Part shown: one piece after another, positions 45,350 through 55,339 of the stretch
Numbering within the stretch: the stretch's first letter is position 1
How the letters are laid out: each line of letters opens with the position of its first letter
Assembly: GCF_019468465.1 (NCBI RefSeq)
Contig: NZ_CP080519.1
Location: forward strand, 8,363,001-8,427,000
Direction: 5' to 3'
Length of the DNA: 64,000 nt
DNA from: Amycolatopsis sp. DSM 110486
GTDB lineage: Bacteria; Actinomycetota; Actinomycetes; Mycobacteriales; Pseudonocardiaceae
Translations under genes and position numbers: made by a program
Notes under the pieces: model-generated
What the model was told of the DNA's origin: nothing
The model's input: only the letters and a program-made list of their open reading frames with translations
The model's database searches: none

Positions 45350-48300
45350 ATGTCCAGAAGACGCTTCGTGCCCGCGATCGCGCTGGCCCTGGCTGCGGTG
45401 ATGACGGCGACGACGACGCAGGCGGTACCGGCTGCGGCGGCGGACCCGAACTACGTCCACCTGCCCGAGCTGCAGGAGGAGAAGTCCGTACCGGGTGAGC
45501 CTGTTCCGGTGCGACCGTTGCCGGTGAACGCGGTGGATGCGGCGGTTGCCAAACCGGAAGCGGCGGTGAAGTGGCCGGGAGCGGGTACTGCGGAGGTCGC
45601 GCTAGATGGCACCGCGGTGGCACGGACCACCGGCGCCACACCCGTGTTCCGCAAAGCCGGTGCTCTCCCTGTCTCCGTCGCGGCGGAGGGCGGGTCCGGT
45701 CAGGCGCGTGCAGCAGCCGGCTCCGCGAGGGTGAAGGTGGACACCTTCGAACAGGCGCTGGCGGCTGATGCCGGGATAGCGGGGTTGGTGCTGGGCGTCG
45801 CGGATGCCGGTGGCGCGGCCGGCCGGGCGCTGGACGTCAAGGTCGACTACCGCGACTTCGCCACGGCGTTCGGCGGTGACTACGGCTCGCGTCTCAGGCT
45901 TGTGTCGCTGCCCGAATGCGCGGCGACGACGCCGGGGAAACCCGAATGCCGGGTGGCTCAGCCGGTCGAGACGTCGAACGATGTGAAGGCGGGGACCGTG
46001 ACCGCCAAGGTGACGTTGCCCGCGAACGGACGCTCGGGGACGTCGCGAGCACTACTGGCGGCCACCGCTGCGCCTTCCGGCGCGGGAGGTTCGTTCGGGG
46101 CCACCGCGCTCTCTCCGGCGGGCTCGTGGTCGGCCGGTGGCTCGAGCGGCGACTTCACGTACTCGGTCCCTCTTCGCGTTCCGCCGCCCGCGGTTGGCGT
46201 GGCTCCGAAGCTCGGGCTGGGGTATTCCTCTGGCACAGTCGACGGCCGCACCAGCGCGACCAACAACCAAGCGGCCGCACCGGGTGATGGCTGGGAGCTG
46301 TCCGCGGGTGGGTTCATCGAGCGTCGCTACAAAGCCTGCGCCGAGGATCTCGGCGGCAGCCAGGGCGATCGCAAGACCGGTGATCTCTGCTGGGCGACGG
46401 ACAACGCGGTGCTGCACCTCAACGGCGTGTCGGCAGAGCTGGTCAAGGACCAGAAGACGGGTGTATGGCGCCCGAAGCAGGACGACGGTTCGAAGATCGA
46501 GCGCTTGACCGGCGCGGTGAACGGTGACGACGACGGCGAGCACTGGAAGGTCACCGGCAACGACGGCACGCAGTACTTCCTGGGCCTGAACCGCCTGCCT
46601 GGCTGGGAGGCCGGCAAGCCGGAGACGAACTCGGCGTTCACCGTGCCGGTGTTCGGCAACAACAGCGGCGAGCCGTGTGCGAAGGCCACGTTCGGTGAGT
46701 CGTGGTGTCAGCAGGCCTACCGGTGGAACCTCGACTACGTCCTCGACACCAACGGCAACGCGACCACCTACTACTACGACACCGAGACCAACTTCTACGG
46801 CCGCGACATGGACCCTGCCAAGGGCACGTCCTACGTCGCCGACGGCAGCATTCGCCGCATTGAGTACGGGCTGCGTGGCGAGGCGCTGTTCGCGCCGGCT
46901 CCGGCACGGGTGTGGTTCGACACTGCCGAAAGGTGCTTGCCGACGAGCACCTTCGCCTGCAATCCGGACCAGCTCACCAAGGACACCGCGAAGTCCTGGC
47001 CCGACGTGCCGTTCGACCGAATCTGCGCAGCGGGGCAGACGTGTGACAATCGCACCTCGCCGGCGTTCTTCAGCCGGAAGCGGCTCGTGAAGGTCCTCAC
47101 CCAGGTCCGTCGCGACGACGTCATCGGGGCCGCCCAGTGGCGCGACGTCGACCAGTGGACCCTCCGTCACGAGTTCCCCGACACCGGCGACGGCCTGTCG
47201 CCCGCGCTGTGGCTGGCCGGCATCCGACACACCGGCCTTGCGGGCGTGGCCAAGCCCGAGGACGGCGTCGCCCTGCCGGAGATGGTGTTCCACGGGCTGG
47301 CCAAAGCCAACCGGGTGACCACACCTGGCGACGGGCTGCCTCCGATCACCCGGTACCGCATCGAGCGTGTACAGAACGAGGCCGGCGGCATCACCGAGGT
47401 CAAGTACTCCGATCCCGAGTGCGTGTCCGGGCAGGCCATGCCGGCCAACCCCGAGACGAACACGATGCGGTGTTTCCCCAGCTGGTGGCTTCCGGAATTC
47501 GGGTACGACGCGGTGCTCGGCTGGTTCAACAAGTACGTCGTCACCGCCGTCACCGAGGACGACCGCACGGGTGGCTCGGCCCTGAAGAAGACGTTCTACG
47601 ACTACCTCGGCGGAGCCGCTTGGCACTTCGACGACGCCGAGTTCTCCGATATGGCGCACCGGACCTGGTCGCAGTGGCGTGGGTACGGCGAGGTTCGTAC
47701 CACCGTCGGTGAGCCGGGCCAGACGCAATCCGTCACGGTCGAGCGTTTCCTCCGTGGGATGGACGGCGACCGACTTCCGAACGGAGGAAAACGGCCGGTC
47801 ACCGTCGAGGATTCCGAGGGAGGGAAGGTCACCGACGCTGAAGCTCTCGCGGGCTTCAGCCTGGAATCCCAGTCCTACGACGGGCAAAAGCTCGTCTCCG
47901 CCTCGGTCAAGGATCCGTGGCTGCACGGTCCGACCGCGACGGCGGGCGACGAACAGGCGTTCATGACCAACATCGCCGCGACCCGTGGCAGGACGTTGCT
48001 GGGCGACGGCTCGTGGCGGCGGACCAAGGTGATCAACGCCTTCGACGACCACGGCAACGTGATCCAGACTGAAGACCTCGGCGACGCAGCGGTACAAGGC
48101 GACGAAACCTGTGCCCGGACCAAGTACGCCACCAACGACGCGGCACACATCCTGACTCGTCCGGCATCAGTCCGGACGATCTCCCTTCCCTGTACGGCGG
48201 GTGAGGGTGGGCCGGCTGATGTGATCAGTGAGATCCGCCAGAGCTATGACAGCGCGGAGCCCGGAGCGGCGCCATCGAAGGGCAACCTCACCGCGACCGA

Positions 48301-51300
48301 ACGCTGGACCGGCAGCGAATGGCAGCTCACGCAAGGAACTGCCTACGACGAGTTCGGTCGTCCGACCGAGGTGACCAATTCCGAGGGCGAGAAGGTCACG
48401 ACAACCTACTCGCCTGGACCGGAGTTCGGGCTCCACACCGTGACCAAGAAGGACCCGATGGGGTTCACCTCGACCACGACGATGGACCCCGCGCACGGTC
48501 TCACGACGTCCGACGTGGACATCAGCGGTCTTCGCGCGGACATGGACTACGACGCTCTCGGCCGCGTGGTGCGCAGCTGGGCACCCGGCCGCTCCAAAGC
48601 GGACGGCAAGCCACCGACGAGCACCTACGAGTACGAGTACCACATCGACGCACCGACGGTGGTCATCTCGTCGTCACTGCAGGAGAACGGCAAGTACACA
48701 CCGTCGTACACGCTCTACGACGGACTCCTGCGAGAGCGCCAGACCCAGTTGCCGGCCGTCGGTGGCGGAAGGATCGTCAACGACTTCTTCTTCGACTCCC
48801 GCGGTCTGCAGTCGAAGGTCAATGGCGCGTACTACAACGCTGATGTTGCAGGCAAATCCGTCCTTGGGGCTCTCGACAACGCCGTGCCGAACCAGACAGT
48901 GACGACGTTCGACGCCCTCGCGCGCGAAACCGCAGTTGTCTTCCGGTCCCTGGCGGTCGAGAAGTGGCGAACGACGTCTACGTACGAAGGGGACCGTGTC
49001 ACGACAGTGCCACCCGTCGGTGGGACGACGACAACGGTCCTCCGCGACGCACACGGCCAGGCAACCGAAAAGCGGCAGTACCACGGCCGTGACGTCTCCG
49101 ATGACTACGACAGCACCAAGTACGAGTACGACGTGCGCGGCTTGCAGACCGCGGTGACCGGGCCGGACGGGGCGCGCTGGTCCTACGAGTACGACAAGCT
49201 CGGGCGCAAGGTGGCCGACCACGACCCCGATCACGGCGACAGCCGATACACCTACACAGCCCTCGATCAGCTTGAGACCACGACCGACGCCCGGGGAATG
49301 ATCGTCCGCACCGAGTACGACAAGCTCGGCCGCACCACGGCGCAGTACGAGCGCACTGGTCCGAACGCGGCCGAAGCAAAGGTCGCCGAGTGGACTTACG
49401 ACGGGATCAAGCCAGGTCTGACGGACAGCTCCACGCGCTACTCCGACAACAAGGCCTACACGAAGAAGATCGTCAGCGTCGACGCCGCCAACCGGCCTAC
49501 GCAGACGTCAGTCGTGGTGCCTGACGGCGAAGGGAAACTCACCGGCACCTACACGTTCAAAACCGCCTACGACCCGAACACGGGCCACGTCATCTCCCGC
49601 ACGCAGCCGGCCGCGGGTGGTCTCGACGCCGAGTTCATCACGTACTCGTACAACGAACTGGGGCTGCCGACCGAGACACTCGGCACCGAGACCTACATCC
49701 CCGAACACCTGTACTCGAAGTACGGCGAGACGCTGCGCCTGACCATGGGCGAAGGCTCGAAGAAGGTCTACACCTCGATGTTCTACGAGGAGGGTACGCG
49801 GCGGCTCAACGGCGTCGATGTGCAGCGCAACCTCGAGAGCGGTACCTACCTCGCGAAGCGTTCGTTCGAGTACGACCCCGCAGGCAACATCACCCGCCTG
49901 GCCGACGCCCCACCCGGTGCTCCGGCCGACGTCCAGTGCTTCGCTTACGACAACTTGAAGCGGATGACCAGCGCCTTCACTCCGGCCAGCGCGAACTGCG
50001 CCGACCAGCCGTCGGTTGCGGGTCTCGGCGGGGCTGCACCGTATTGGCACGAGTACCACTACGACAAGGCCGGCAACCGGTCGTCGGAGGTCGACCACGC
50101 GGCGGCCGGCGACACGACGCGCACGTACGCGTACGGCGACTCCGACGGCTCCCAGCCGCACACCCTCCGTTCGGTGACGGAGACCGGGCCCCGCGGCACG
50201 GCGAAGGACACGTTCGGCTACGACGCACTGGGAAACACGACCAGCCGGGACGTCGCCGGTGACCCGCAGACCCTCGACTGGGACGCGCAGGGCCGCCTCG
50301 AGAAGGTCACCGAGCACGACGGGCGTACCTCGAAGTACGTGTACGACGCCGACGGCGAGCGGCTGATCAAGCGTGAATCCGGCATCACGACGCTCTACCT
50401 CGACGGCATGGAGCTCGTGCTCCAGAACACGACCAAGGAGCTCACCGCACGTCGGTACTACGACCACGGCGGTGCCGACGTCGCCGTGCGGACGTCCGAG
50501 AACGGCGGCGGTCTGTCCTGGTTGATGGACGATCACCAGGGCACGACCTCGATGACCGTGGACGCTCGCACGCTGGAGGCCAAGTCGCGCCGCCAGGACC
50601 CGTTCGGCAATCCGCGTGGTGATCAGCCTTCGTCGTGGGCCGATGACAAGGGCTTCGTCGGCGGCGCCAAGGACGAGAGCGGCCTGACGAACCTCGGCGC
50701 ACGCGAGTACGACCCCGAAACCGGACGTTTTATTTCCGCCGATCCGGTAATGGATCTCGACGACCCACAGCAGCTCAACGGATACGCCTACGCAAACAAC
50801 TCGCCGGTCACGAACTCGGACCCGAACGGCCTGTTCTGGAAGACAGTGTCGGTCCAGAAGAGGATGGCCGTCACCGTCATGCTGTGGGCGCTGGTCGCGG
50901 CCTCATTGTTCTTCCCCGTGCTCATGCTGGTCGCGGTCACCTACTGGGTTGTGCAGGTGTTCGTCTACCGCATCTGGATCGACCCGCCGTGGGGTATCGG
51001 AGGCGGGGGCGGCGACGCGTCGGCTCACGACCAGGCACTGAAGGACGCAGGCCTGAGCCAAGCCGAGTACGAGGAGGCGAAGAAGGCCGCTGCGGACAAG
51101 CGCAGCTGGGTCGACATCGCCATCCAGGTCGGGGGTGACATCCTGCAGGAGATCATCGGTGTGAAGGGCATCGTCGACAACTGCATCAAGGACTTCAACC
51201 TCGCCGCCTGCGGCTGGGAAGTCCTGACGGCGCTGCCCTGGGGCAAGATCCTCAAGGGCGGGAAGATCGTCGAGAAGATCGTCACCGCGTTCAAGGACAC

Positions 51301-52132
51301 GCTGTCGTGGATCCGCCGCCGGGACAAAGCCATGGCCGACCTGCGAGCCGTGGAGAGCGCCGAGCAACGCCTGTCCAGTGTGACCGGATGCAACAGCTTC
51401 ACGCCAGGAACGCTGGTGCTGATGGCCGACGGCGCCAGAAAGCCCATCGAGCAGGTAAAGCTCGACGATCTAGTCCTCGCGACTGAGCCAAAATCGGGCC
51501 GTTCGACGCCTCGGCAGGTGGTCGGCACGATTGTTGGTAAGGGCGAAAAGCAACTGGTTCGGATCTCCTTCTCCAGTGGCTCCGCGGTAATTTCCACAGC
51601 TGGGCACCCATTCTGGTCGCCAGAGAAGAACGATTGGACCGAGGCTGGAAATCTCCGGCCTGATATGACGGTGCAGGAAAGGGGAAATAGTAATGAGCGA
51701 ATTTCTAATGTGACTCACTATCGGGCAAGTGGTGAGGTTTACAACCTCACTGTTGACCGCGATCACACGTACTACGTTGTGGCGGGAGAGGATTCAGCTC
51801 TTACTCACAACTCCGCGAGCGAAAAGGACGTGTGCGACCTGACGATTGGGCCTGGACTATGGGCGAGGGAAGGGGTTGCGCTGCCGAACGGTAACATCAG
51901 GGCGCCAGGGGTCCAGGATCTCATCAACGAGGCTGGTGATCGATATGGGTGTCATACTTGCGGGGCTACCAGTCCGGGAACGCCAAACGGGAACTGGGTA
52001 CGCGACCATCAGCCACCGAAGGCTAGTGTGCCGGCGGGCACCCCGTTTACCGGGTACCCTCAGTGTGTAGCCTGCATGTACCGCCAGGGCGGAATCGTTG
52101 GACAGTTGAAAAAGGGTCGATATGACTTCTGA
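45350..52132 (+). CDS. SpvB/Rhs-type toxin with Hint and HNH-like tip
   Basis: 2260 residues from ATG 45350 (GGGAG upstream). The signal peptide is MSRRRFVPAIALALAAVMTA, cut after VPAAAA. An SpvB-like N-terminal part (GDFTYSVPLRVPPPAVGVAP, LGLGYSSGTVDGRTSATNNQ) spans ~245-330. RHS repeats run ~1000-1680. The core ends LTNLGAREYDPETGRFISAD, YAYANNSPVTNSDPNG at ~1780-1827. Two hydrophobic stretches (VMLWALVAASLFFPVLMLVA) lie at ~1840-1880. A Hint domain spans ~2012-2155 (GCNSFTPGTLVLMADGARKP ... YYVVAGEDSALTHNS). The tip has YGCHTCGATSPG, VRDHQPPKASVPAG and YPQCVACMYRQGG, a zinc-knuckle HNH/Endo VII-like nuclease. Hint would release it. Confidence 0.88.
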   Translation: MSRRRFVPAIALALAAVMTATTTQAVPAAAADPNYVHLPELQEEKSVPGEPVPVRPLPVNAVDAAVAKPEAAVKWPGAGTAEVALDGTAVARTTGATPVFRKAGALPVSVAAEGGSGQARAAAGSARVKVDTFEQALAADAGIAGLVLGVADAGGAAGRALDVKVDYRDFATAFGGDYGSRLRLVSLPECAATTPGKPECRVAQPVETSNDVKAGTVTAKVTLPANGRSGTSRALLAATAAPSGAGGSFGATALSPAGSWSAGGSSGDFTYSVPLRVPPPAVGVAPKLGLGYSSGTVDGRTSATNNQAAAPGDGWELSAGGFIERRYKACAEDLGGSQGDRKTGDLCWATDNAVLHLNGVSAELVKDQKTGVWRPKQDDGSKIERLTGAVNGDDDGEHWKVTGNDGTQYFLGLNRLPGWEAGKPETNSAFTVPVFGNNSGEPCAKATFGESWCQQAYRWNLDYVLDTNGNATTYYYDTETNFYGRDMDPAKGTSYVADGSIRRIEYGLRGEALFAPAPARVWFDTAERCLPTSTFACNPDQLTKDTAKSWPDVPFDRICAAGQTCDNRTSPAFFSRKRLVKVLTQVRRDDVIGAAQWRDVDQWTLRHEFPDTGDGLSPALWLAGIRHTGLAGVAKPEDGVALPEMVFHGLAKANRVTTPGDGLPPITRYRIERVQNEAGGITEVKYSDPECVSGQAMPANPETNTMRCFPSWWLPEFGYDAVLGWFNKYVVTAVTEDDRTGGSALKKTFYDYLGGAAWHFDDAEFSDMAHRTWSQWRGYGEVRTTVGEPGQTQSVTVERFLRGMDGDRLPNGGKRPVTVEDSEGGKVTDAEALAGFSLESQSYDGQKLVSASVKDPWLHGPTATAGDEQAFMTNIAATRGRTLLGDGSWRRTKVINAFDDHGNVIQTEDLGDAAVQGDETCARTKYATNDAAHILTRPASVRTISLPCTAGEGGPADVISEIRQSYDSAEPGAAPSKGNLTATERWTGSEWQLTQGTAYDEFGRPTEVTNSEGEKVTTTYSPGPEFGLHTVTKKDPMGFTSTTTMDPAHGLTTSDVDISGLRADMDYDALGRVVRSWAPGRSKADGKPPTSTYEYEYHIDAPTVVISSSLQENGKYTPSYTLYDGLLRERQTQLPAVGGGRIVNDFFFDSRGLQSKVNGAYYNADVAGKSVLGALDNAVPNQTVTTFDALARETAVVFRSLAVEKWRTTSTYEGDRVTTVPPVGGTTTTVLRDAHGQATEKRQYHGRDVSDDYDSTKYEYDVRGLQTAVTGPDGARWSYEYDKLGRKVADHDPDHGDSRYTYTALDQLETTTDARGMIVRTEYDKLGRTTAQYERTGPNAAEAKVAEWTYDGIKPGLTDSSTRYSDNKAYTKKIVSVDAANRPTQTSVVVPDGEGKLTGTYTFKTAYDPNTGHVISRTQPAAGGLDAEFITYSYNELGLPTETLGTETYIPEHLYSKYGETLRLTMGEGSKKVYTSMFYEEGTRRLNGVDVQRNLESGTYLAKRSFEYDPAGNITRLADAPPGAPADVQCFAYDNLKRMTSAFTPASANCADQPSVAGLGGAAPYWHEYHYDKAGNRSSEVDHAAAGDTTRTYAYGDSDGSQPHTLRSVTETGPRGTAKDTFGYDALGNTTSRDVAGDPQTLDWDAQGRLEKVTEHDGRTSKYVYDADGERLIKRESGITTLYLDGMELVLQNTTKELTARRYYDHGGADVAVRTSENGGGLSWLMDDHQGTTSMTVDARTLEAKSRRQDPFGNPRGDQPSSWADDKGFVGGAKDESGLTNLGAREYDPETGRFISADPVMDLDDPQQLNGYAYANNSPVTNSDPNGLFWKTVSVQKRMAVTVMLWALVAASLFFPVLMLVAVTYWVVQVFVYRIWIDPPWGIGGGGGDASAHDQALKDAGLSQAEYEEAKKAAADKRSWVDIAIQVGGDILQEIIGVKGIVDNCIKDFNLAACGWEVLTALPWGKILKGGKIVEKIVTAFKDTLSWIRRRDKAMADLRAVESAEQRLSSVTGCNSFTPGTLVLMADGARKPIEQVKLDDLVLATEPKSGRSTPRQVVGTIVGKGEKQLVRISFSSGSAVISTAGHPFWSPEKNDWTEAGNLRPDMTVQERGNSNERISNVTHYRASGEVYNLTVDRDHTYYVVAGEDSALTHNSASEKDVCDLTIGPGLWAREGVALPNGNIRAPGVQDLINEAGDRYGCHTCGATSPGTPNGNWVRDHQPPKASVPAGTPFTGYPQCVACMYRQGGIVGQLKKGRYDF

Positions 52133-52553
52133 TGGATTTCTCGGGCAGAACCTCCCTGATGAGGTCTACGGAGGATCGCTGACGGCATTTTTCGGGCACG
52201 GAATACTCGTGCTGGAAGATGTTTCTAGTGAGGCTCATCATTCTTCATGGGATCCCGATGTGGAAGCCTTGCATCTCGACGCGGACTCTCTTTATGTTGA
52301 AGTGGGGGCTTCGGTTGTCGGCCCGGTGCGAGTGGATCTATTTGTTGATGAACCACCTGAAATCTTTGTGGATGGCCTGATTGTAAGGCTGCAGACCGTT
52401 CTGGAGACTCCGTCCTTGACGGTGCGAATACGCGATTCTGATGACCAGGCATCGATGAAAGTCGACGTATTGGGCGGAGTTCAGGATATGACTGTGTACA
52501 CGAACGGCAGCGACTGGGTTGATCGTGTTGTCATCGTGCTTATTGCGCGATGA
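52122..52553 (+). CDS. Immunity candidate for the HNH-like toxin
   Basis: 143 residues, MTSDGFLGQNLPDEVYGGSL onward, overlapping the toxin end by 11 bases in another frame. It is beta-rich with alternating hydrophobics (LYVEVGASVVGPVRVDLFVD, FVDGLIVRLQTVLETPSLTV) and acidic overall, without signal peptide. The GC content is visibly lower than that of the Rhs body, as for the toxin tip. Family not recognised; role inferred from position and overlap. Confidence 0.7.
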   Translation: MTSDGFLGQNLPDEVYGGSLTAFFGHGILVLEDVSSEAHHSSWDPDVEALHLDADSLYVEVGASVVGPVRVDLFVDEPPEIFVDGLIVRLQTVLETPSLTVRIRDSDDQASMKVDVLGGVQDMTVYTNGSDWVDRVVIVLIAR

Positions 52554-52573
52554 TTAAACTGTGCCATGACTCA

Positions 52574-53330
52574 TTATTGCGGCGAATTTAAAGCCGAGTG
52601 CGTGACAGGTGACTGGTGCGTACGCCAGGGGGTATGAACGTGGGTGAGGTTCGGGTGACGATTATGCTTTGAAGGAGTGGGTTGCGACGTCGGCTGAGCT
52701 TGGATCAGCTGGTTGACTGTTCGGTCGATTTTCCGGCGGTCGAACAGGTCGCCGATCCACCGGTTCAGGGCGTCCCTCAACGGTTCCTCGCGCGGATAGA
52801 TCGTGGGCGGGTGCGTGAGGAGGGCCGGCGACCCGGGGGTCAGGGTCCGTGCCGGGCATCGGTAGTACATGCCGCTGTAGGCGCGCCCCGACATTGCAAG
52901 TCAGCGGTTCGAGGTCGCCGTCGCCCAGAATCTCGTGGCGGTGCTTGGCCTCCCGGAGGACGTACTCGCGCGTAGCGAGGACCAGCAGCTTCCCCGGCGT
53001 CTTCCGGATGCGGCTCAGGATCCCGAGCAGCCGGCGGTCCTCGTTCTTCCCGAGATGGTGGTCGAGGGTGATCTCGCCGAGGAAGTCGTCGTAGAAGAAC
53101 AGCTGCGGGTTTCCGAGAGCCACAGTTTGTCGATTTCGCCGATTTCCCGCGTCACGTCCTCGACCTGGTAGCCCTGTTCCAGGCGGCCACGGGCCAGCAT
53201 CTTCGCGAGGGTCGACTTTCCGATGCCCGGGATGCCCGCCAGGGGACAGATCGACTCCCAGTCGAGGGTTTCGCGGGCCGCGTCGAAGCTGGGCGCCCGG
53301 ACGAACGCCTACGCGGCGTCGTCGAGCTCG
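52574..53330 (-). pseudogene. nSTAND-type NTPase remnant, frameshifted
   Basis: Fragment of a STAND/AAA NTPase. One frame (53330-53120) reads SICPLAGIPGIGKSTLAKML, a P-loop, and GYQVEDVTREIGEIDKLWLS. After a shift near 53110 another frame continues NPQLFFYDDFLGEITLDHHL, RRLLGILSRIRKTPGKLLVL and ATREYVLREAKHRHEIL. A further shift near 52890 may continue MYYRCPARTLTPGSPALLTH. The FYDDFLG Walker B and LATREYVLREA sensor resemble nSTAND3 domains, which are often at the N-terminus of defence or signalling proteins. Both termini and any effector domain are missing. Confidence 0.6.
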
Positions 53331-53469
53331 CCGACCAGGTCTTCTGACCGGATCAACGCGTCCTGGTTCAGGGCCGCCTGCATCCGCGTCGCGGAGAGCA
53401 GTCGGAGGCACAGCCGTTTGGATTCCCATCGGCGTGTGTCTTGCCGTGTATGGCAAGCAGCTGCGGCCG

Positions 53470-53752
53470 AGCGGTTAGTTCGGTTGCGAGGCAGTCGATG
53501 GCGATCCCCGGGGGCGCAACTCGCCGTGCTGCGGCGCCTCGTGCCGGACGAGCAGATGCCGATCAACGTCGTCTTCGCGACCTTCGAGGTGGAGATCATG
53601 CCGCCGGCCCGGCTGCCGTCGGCCAGCGCGGCGCTGACGTTTGCCGAGCGAGTCGATCATTGCGTAGACCTCGGCCTCGCCGAGTCCCGGAGGTTCGCCG
53701 GCCCTCATCAGTTCTGCCTGAGCGGCCCCTCGATCGGCTTGCGCCCGGTTGA
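53470..53752 (-). pseudogene. Possible serine recombinase C-terminal remnant
   Basis: Minus-strand frames joined across one shift near 53640 read VVDLNRAQADRGAAQAELMR, GEAEVYAMIDSLGDVSAALA and GMISTSKVAKTTLI. The coiled-coil plus EVYAMIDSLGD pattern resembles the C-terminal tail of large serine recombinases. It is too short and broken for a firm call. Confidence 0.3.
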
Positions 53753-53870
53753 GGTCGACCACGCGTCTGCGTCGCCATCGACCACCGACGCGCCGATCTC
53801 GCGCACAACTCCGCACCATGGAGTTCGTGTGGTCCGTACGACGCGGACGGGCATCCTATCGACGGAACTA

Positions 53871-55000
53871 GTGTTGCGTGTCGTTGATTGATTTACGTCT
53901 GTGGTGTTGAGAGAATCACAGTCATGTACGTGGCCTCGGCGTTGGAGTTGCGTGATGGTGATCGGGAACGGCTTCGGGCGGTGACCAGGTCCACGACGGC
54001 TTCGGCTGGGCTTGTCCAGCGGGCCAGGATCGTGTTGCTGGCCTCCGATGGTGTTCCCAATACTGAGATCGCTGCCCGAACCGGCTCGACGAGGCCGACG
54101 GTGCTCAAGTGGCGTGGCCGCTACGAGCACGCCGGAATCGTCGGCTTGGGTGACCTGCCGCGGCCAGGGCGGGCGCCGGAGATCGACGAGGTCTCCGTGC
54201 TAGCGGAAACCTTGGCAGACAAGGGGAAACCACCGGCAGAGTTGGGGGTGACGCACTGGTCGTCACGGCTGATGGCGACTCGGCTGGGAATCTCCTTCGC
54301 GACGGTGGCGCGGATCTGGCGGAAGTGGAACATTCAGCCCCATCGGATCGAGACATTCAAGTTCTCCACCGACCCCGAACTGGAGCCCAAGATCCGCGAT
54401 GTCGTGGGTCTGTATCTCAACCCTCCGGCGAACGCGGTCGTGGTCAGCGTAGACGAGAAATCCCAAATCCAAGCCCTGGACCGGACCCAGCTGGCGTTGC
54501 CGCTGCGCCCGGGACTGCCCGAACGACAAACCCACGACTACGTCCGCCACGGCACCACCACCCTCTTCGCCGCGCTGGAGGTCGCCACCGGCAGGATCAG
54601 CGCCGACGCCTGCTATCCGCGCCACAGCAACGTCGAGTTCCTTGCCTTCCTCAAAAGAGTCGCCAAGGCCCACCCGCGGGTCAAGCTGCACATCGTGGTC
54701 GACAACTACGCCACCCACAAACACCCCGAGATCCAAAAGTGGCTGGACAAGAACACGCGGATCACCCTGCACTTCACGCCCACCAGCTGCTCCTGGCTGA
54801 ACATGGTCGAAATCTTCTTCGGCATCATCACCCGCCAAGCCATCCGCCGCGGCACCTTCACCAGCGTCAGCAACCTCGAAACCGCCATCCGCGACTTCAT
54901 CGACGCCTACAACGACCGCGCCAAACCCTTCACCTGGACCGCCACCGACGACGACATCATCACCAAAATCAACCGTAAAATTACTTCAGACACGCGACAC
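53871..55000 (+). mobile_element. IS630-family element, complete
   Basis: 1130 bp. Ends GTGTTGCGTGTC and GACACGCGACAC are inverted repeats with one mismatch. TA lies on both sides (53869-53870, 55001-55002), the TA target duplication of IS630/Tc1-like elements. One transposase gene; its stop codon TAG uses the flanking TA. Confidence 0.9.
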
Positions 55001-55003
55001 TAG
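53924..55003 (+). CDS. IS630 transposase
   Basis: 359 residues from ATG 53924 (MYVASALELRDGDRERLRAV). Two N-terminal helix-turn-helix units (GVPNTEIAARTGSTRPTVLK; SRLMATRLGISFATVARIWR) are followed by the DDE domain: AVVVSVDEKSQIQALDR (D), LHIVVDNYATHKHPEIQKWL (D) and CSWLNMVEIFFGIITRQAIR (E). Full-length and unbroken, so probably active. Confidence 0.92.
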   Translation: MYVASALELRDGDRERLRAVTRSTTASAGLVQRARIVLLASDGVPNTEIAARTGSTRPTVLKWRGRYEHAGIVGLGDLPRPGRAPEIDEVSVLAETLADKGKPPAELGVTHWSSRLMATRLGISFATVARIWRKWNIQPHRIETFKFSTDPELEPKIRDVVGLYLNPPANAVVVSVDEKSQIQALDRTQLALPLRPGLPERQTHDYVRHGTTTLFAALEVATGRISADACYPRHSNVEFLAFLKRVAKAHPRVKLHIVVDNYATHKHPEIQKWLDKNTRITLHFTPTSCSWLNMVEIFFGIITRQAIRRGTFTSVSNLETAIRDFIDAYNDRAKPFTWTATDDDIITKINRKITSDTRH

Positions 55004-55072
55004 GATCAGCACCGACGCGGCACTGGACGCTGCCGAGAAGTGGCTCGGTCCCGGCGGCTACTTCGAACCGGA

Positions 55073-55339
55073 GTGAAATTGGAATCACGAATCGAATTCG
55101 ATCAGTACGTTCTGGGCGAGGGCTTGAAGTTCCGTTGGGACGACGGTTTTGCCCTGGACGTGACCATCGATGGATCAGCGGTACTTGTCCGGGGCAACCC
55201 TGCGGGGCTGAGGTCGCTTGCGCGCCACCTGCTCACACTGGCTCAAGAGTCAGTCCCCGCCGGATCTCACCTACATCTCACGGGAGGTTCCGAACTCGAC
55301 GGTGACGCTGACCTCGTTGTCGAACGCGCTGATTTGTGA
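55073..55339 (+). CDS. Imm32-family immunity protein
   Basis: 88 residues from GTG 55073, overlapping the toxin-remnant stop. The core FALDVTIDGSAVLVRGNPAG, LRSLARHLLTLAQESVPAGS and HLHLTGGSELDGDADLVVER is the Imm32 pattern (strand, NPAGLRSLARHLLTLAQ helix, HLHL strand). Imm32 proteins neutralise tips of polymorphic toxins. The partner gene upstream is destroyed by IS630, so this immunity gene is an orphan that may still protect against toxin-bearing relatives. Confidence 0.82.
   Translation: MKLESRIEFDQYVLGEGLKFRWDDGFALDVTIDGSAVLVRGNPAGLRSLARHLLTLAQESVPAGSHLHLTGGSELDGDADLVVERADL

Larger units (their letters stand above)
53753..55076 (+). pseudogene. Toxin-tip remnant cut by IS630
   Basis: Left of the IS630 the plus strand reads GPYDADGHPIDGTR. 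Right of it, RISTDAALDAAEKWLGPGGY and FEPE-stop at 55074. Removing the IS and one TA joins them in frame as HPIDGTRISTDAALDAA, so IS630 interrupted one coding sequence. The DAAEKWLGPG pattern occurs near the end of actinobacterial Rhs/ESX toxin tips. Its TGA overlaps the GTG of the Imm32 gene. The rest of the toxin is gone. Confidence 0.55.

Noticed and set aside
46052..48148. 698-codon minus-strand open frame
   Set aside because: Antisense shadow of the SpvB/Rhs gene; no motif, no start signal.
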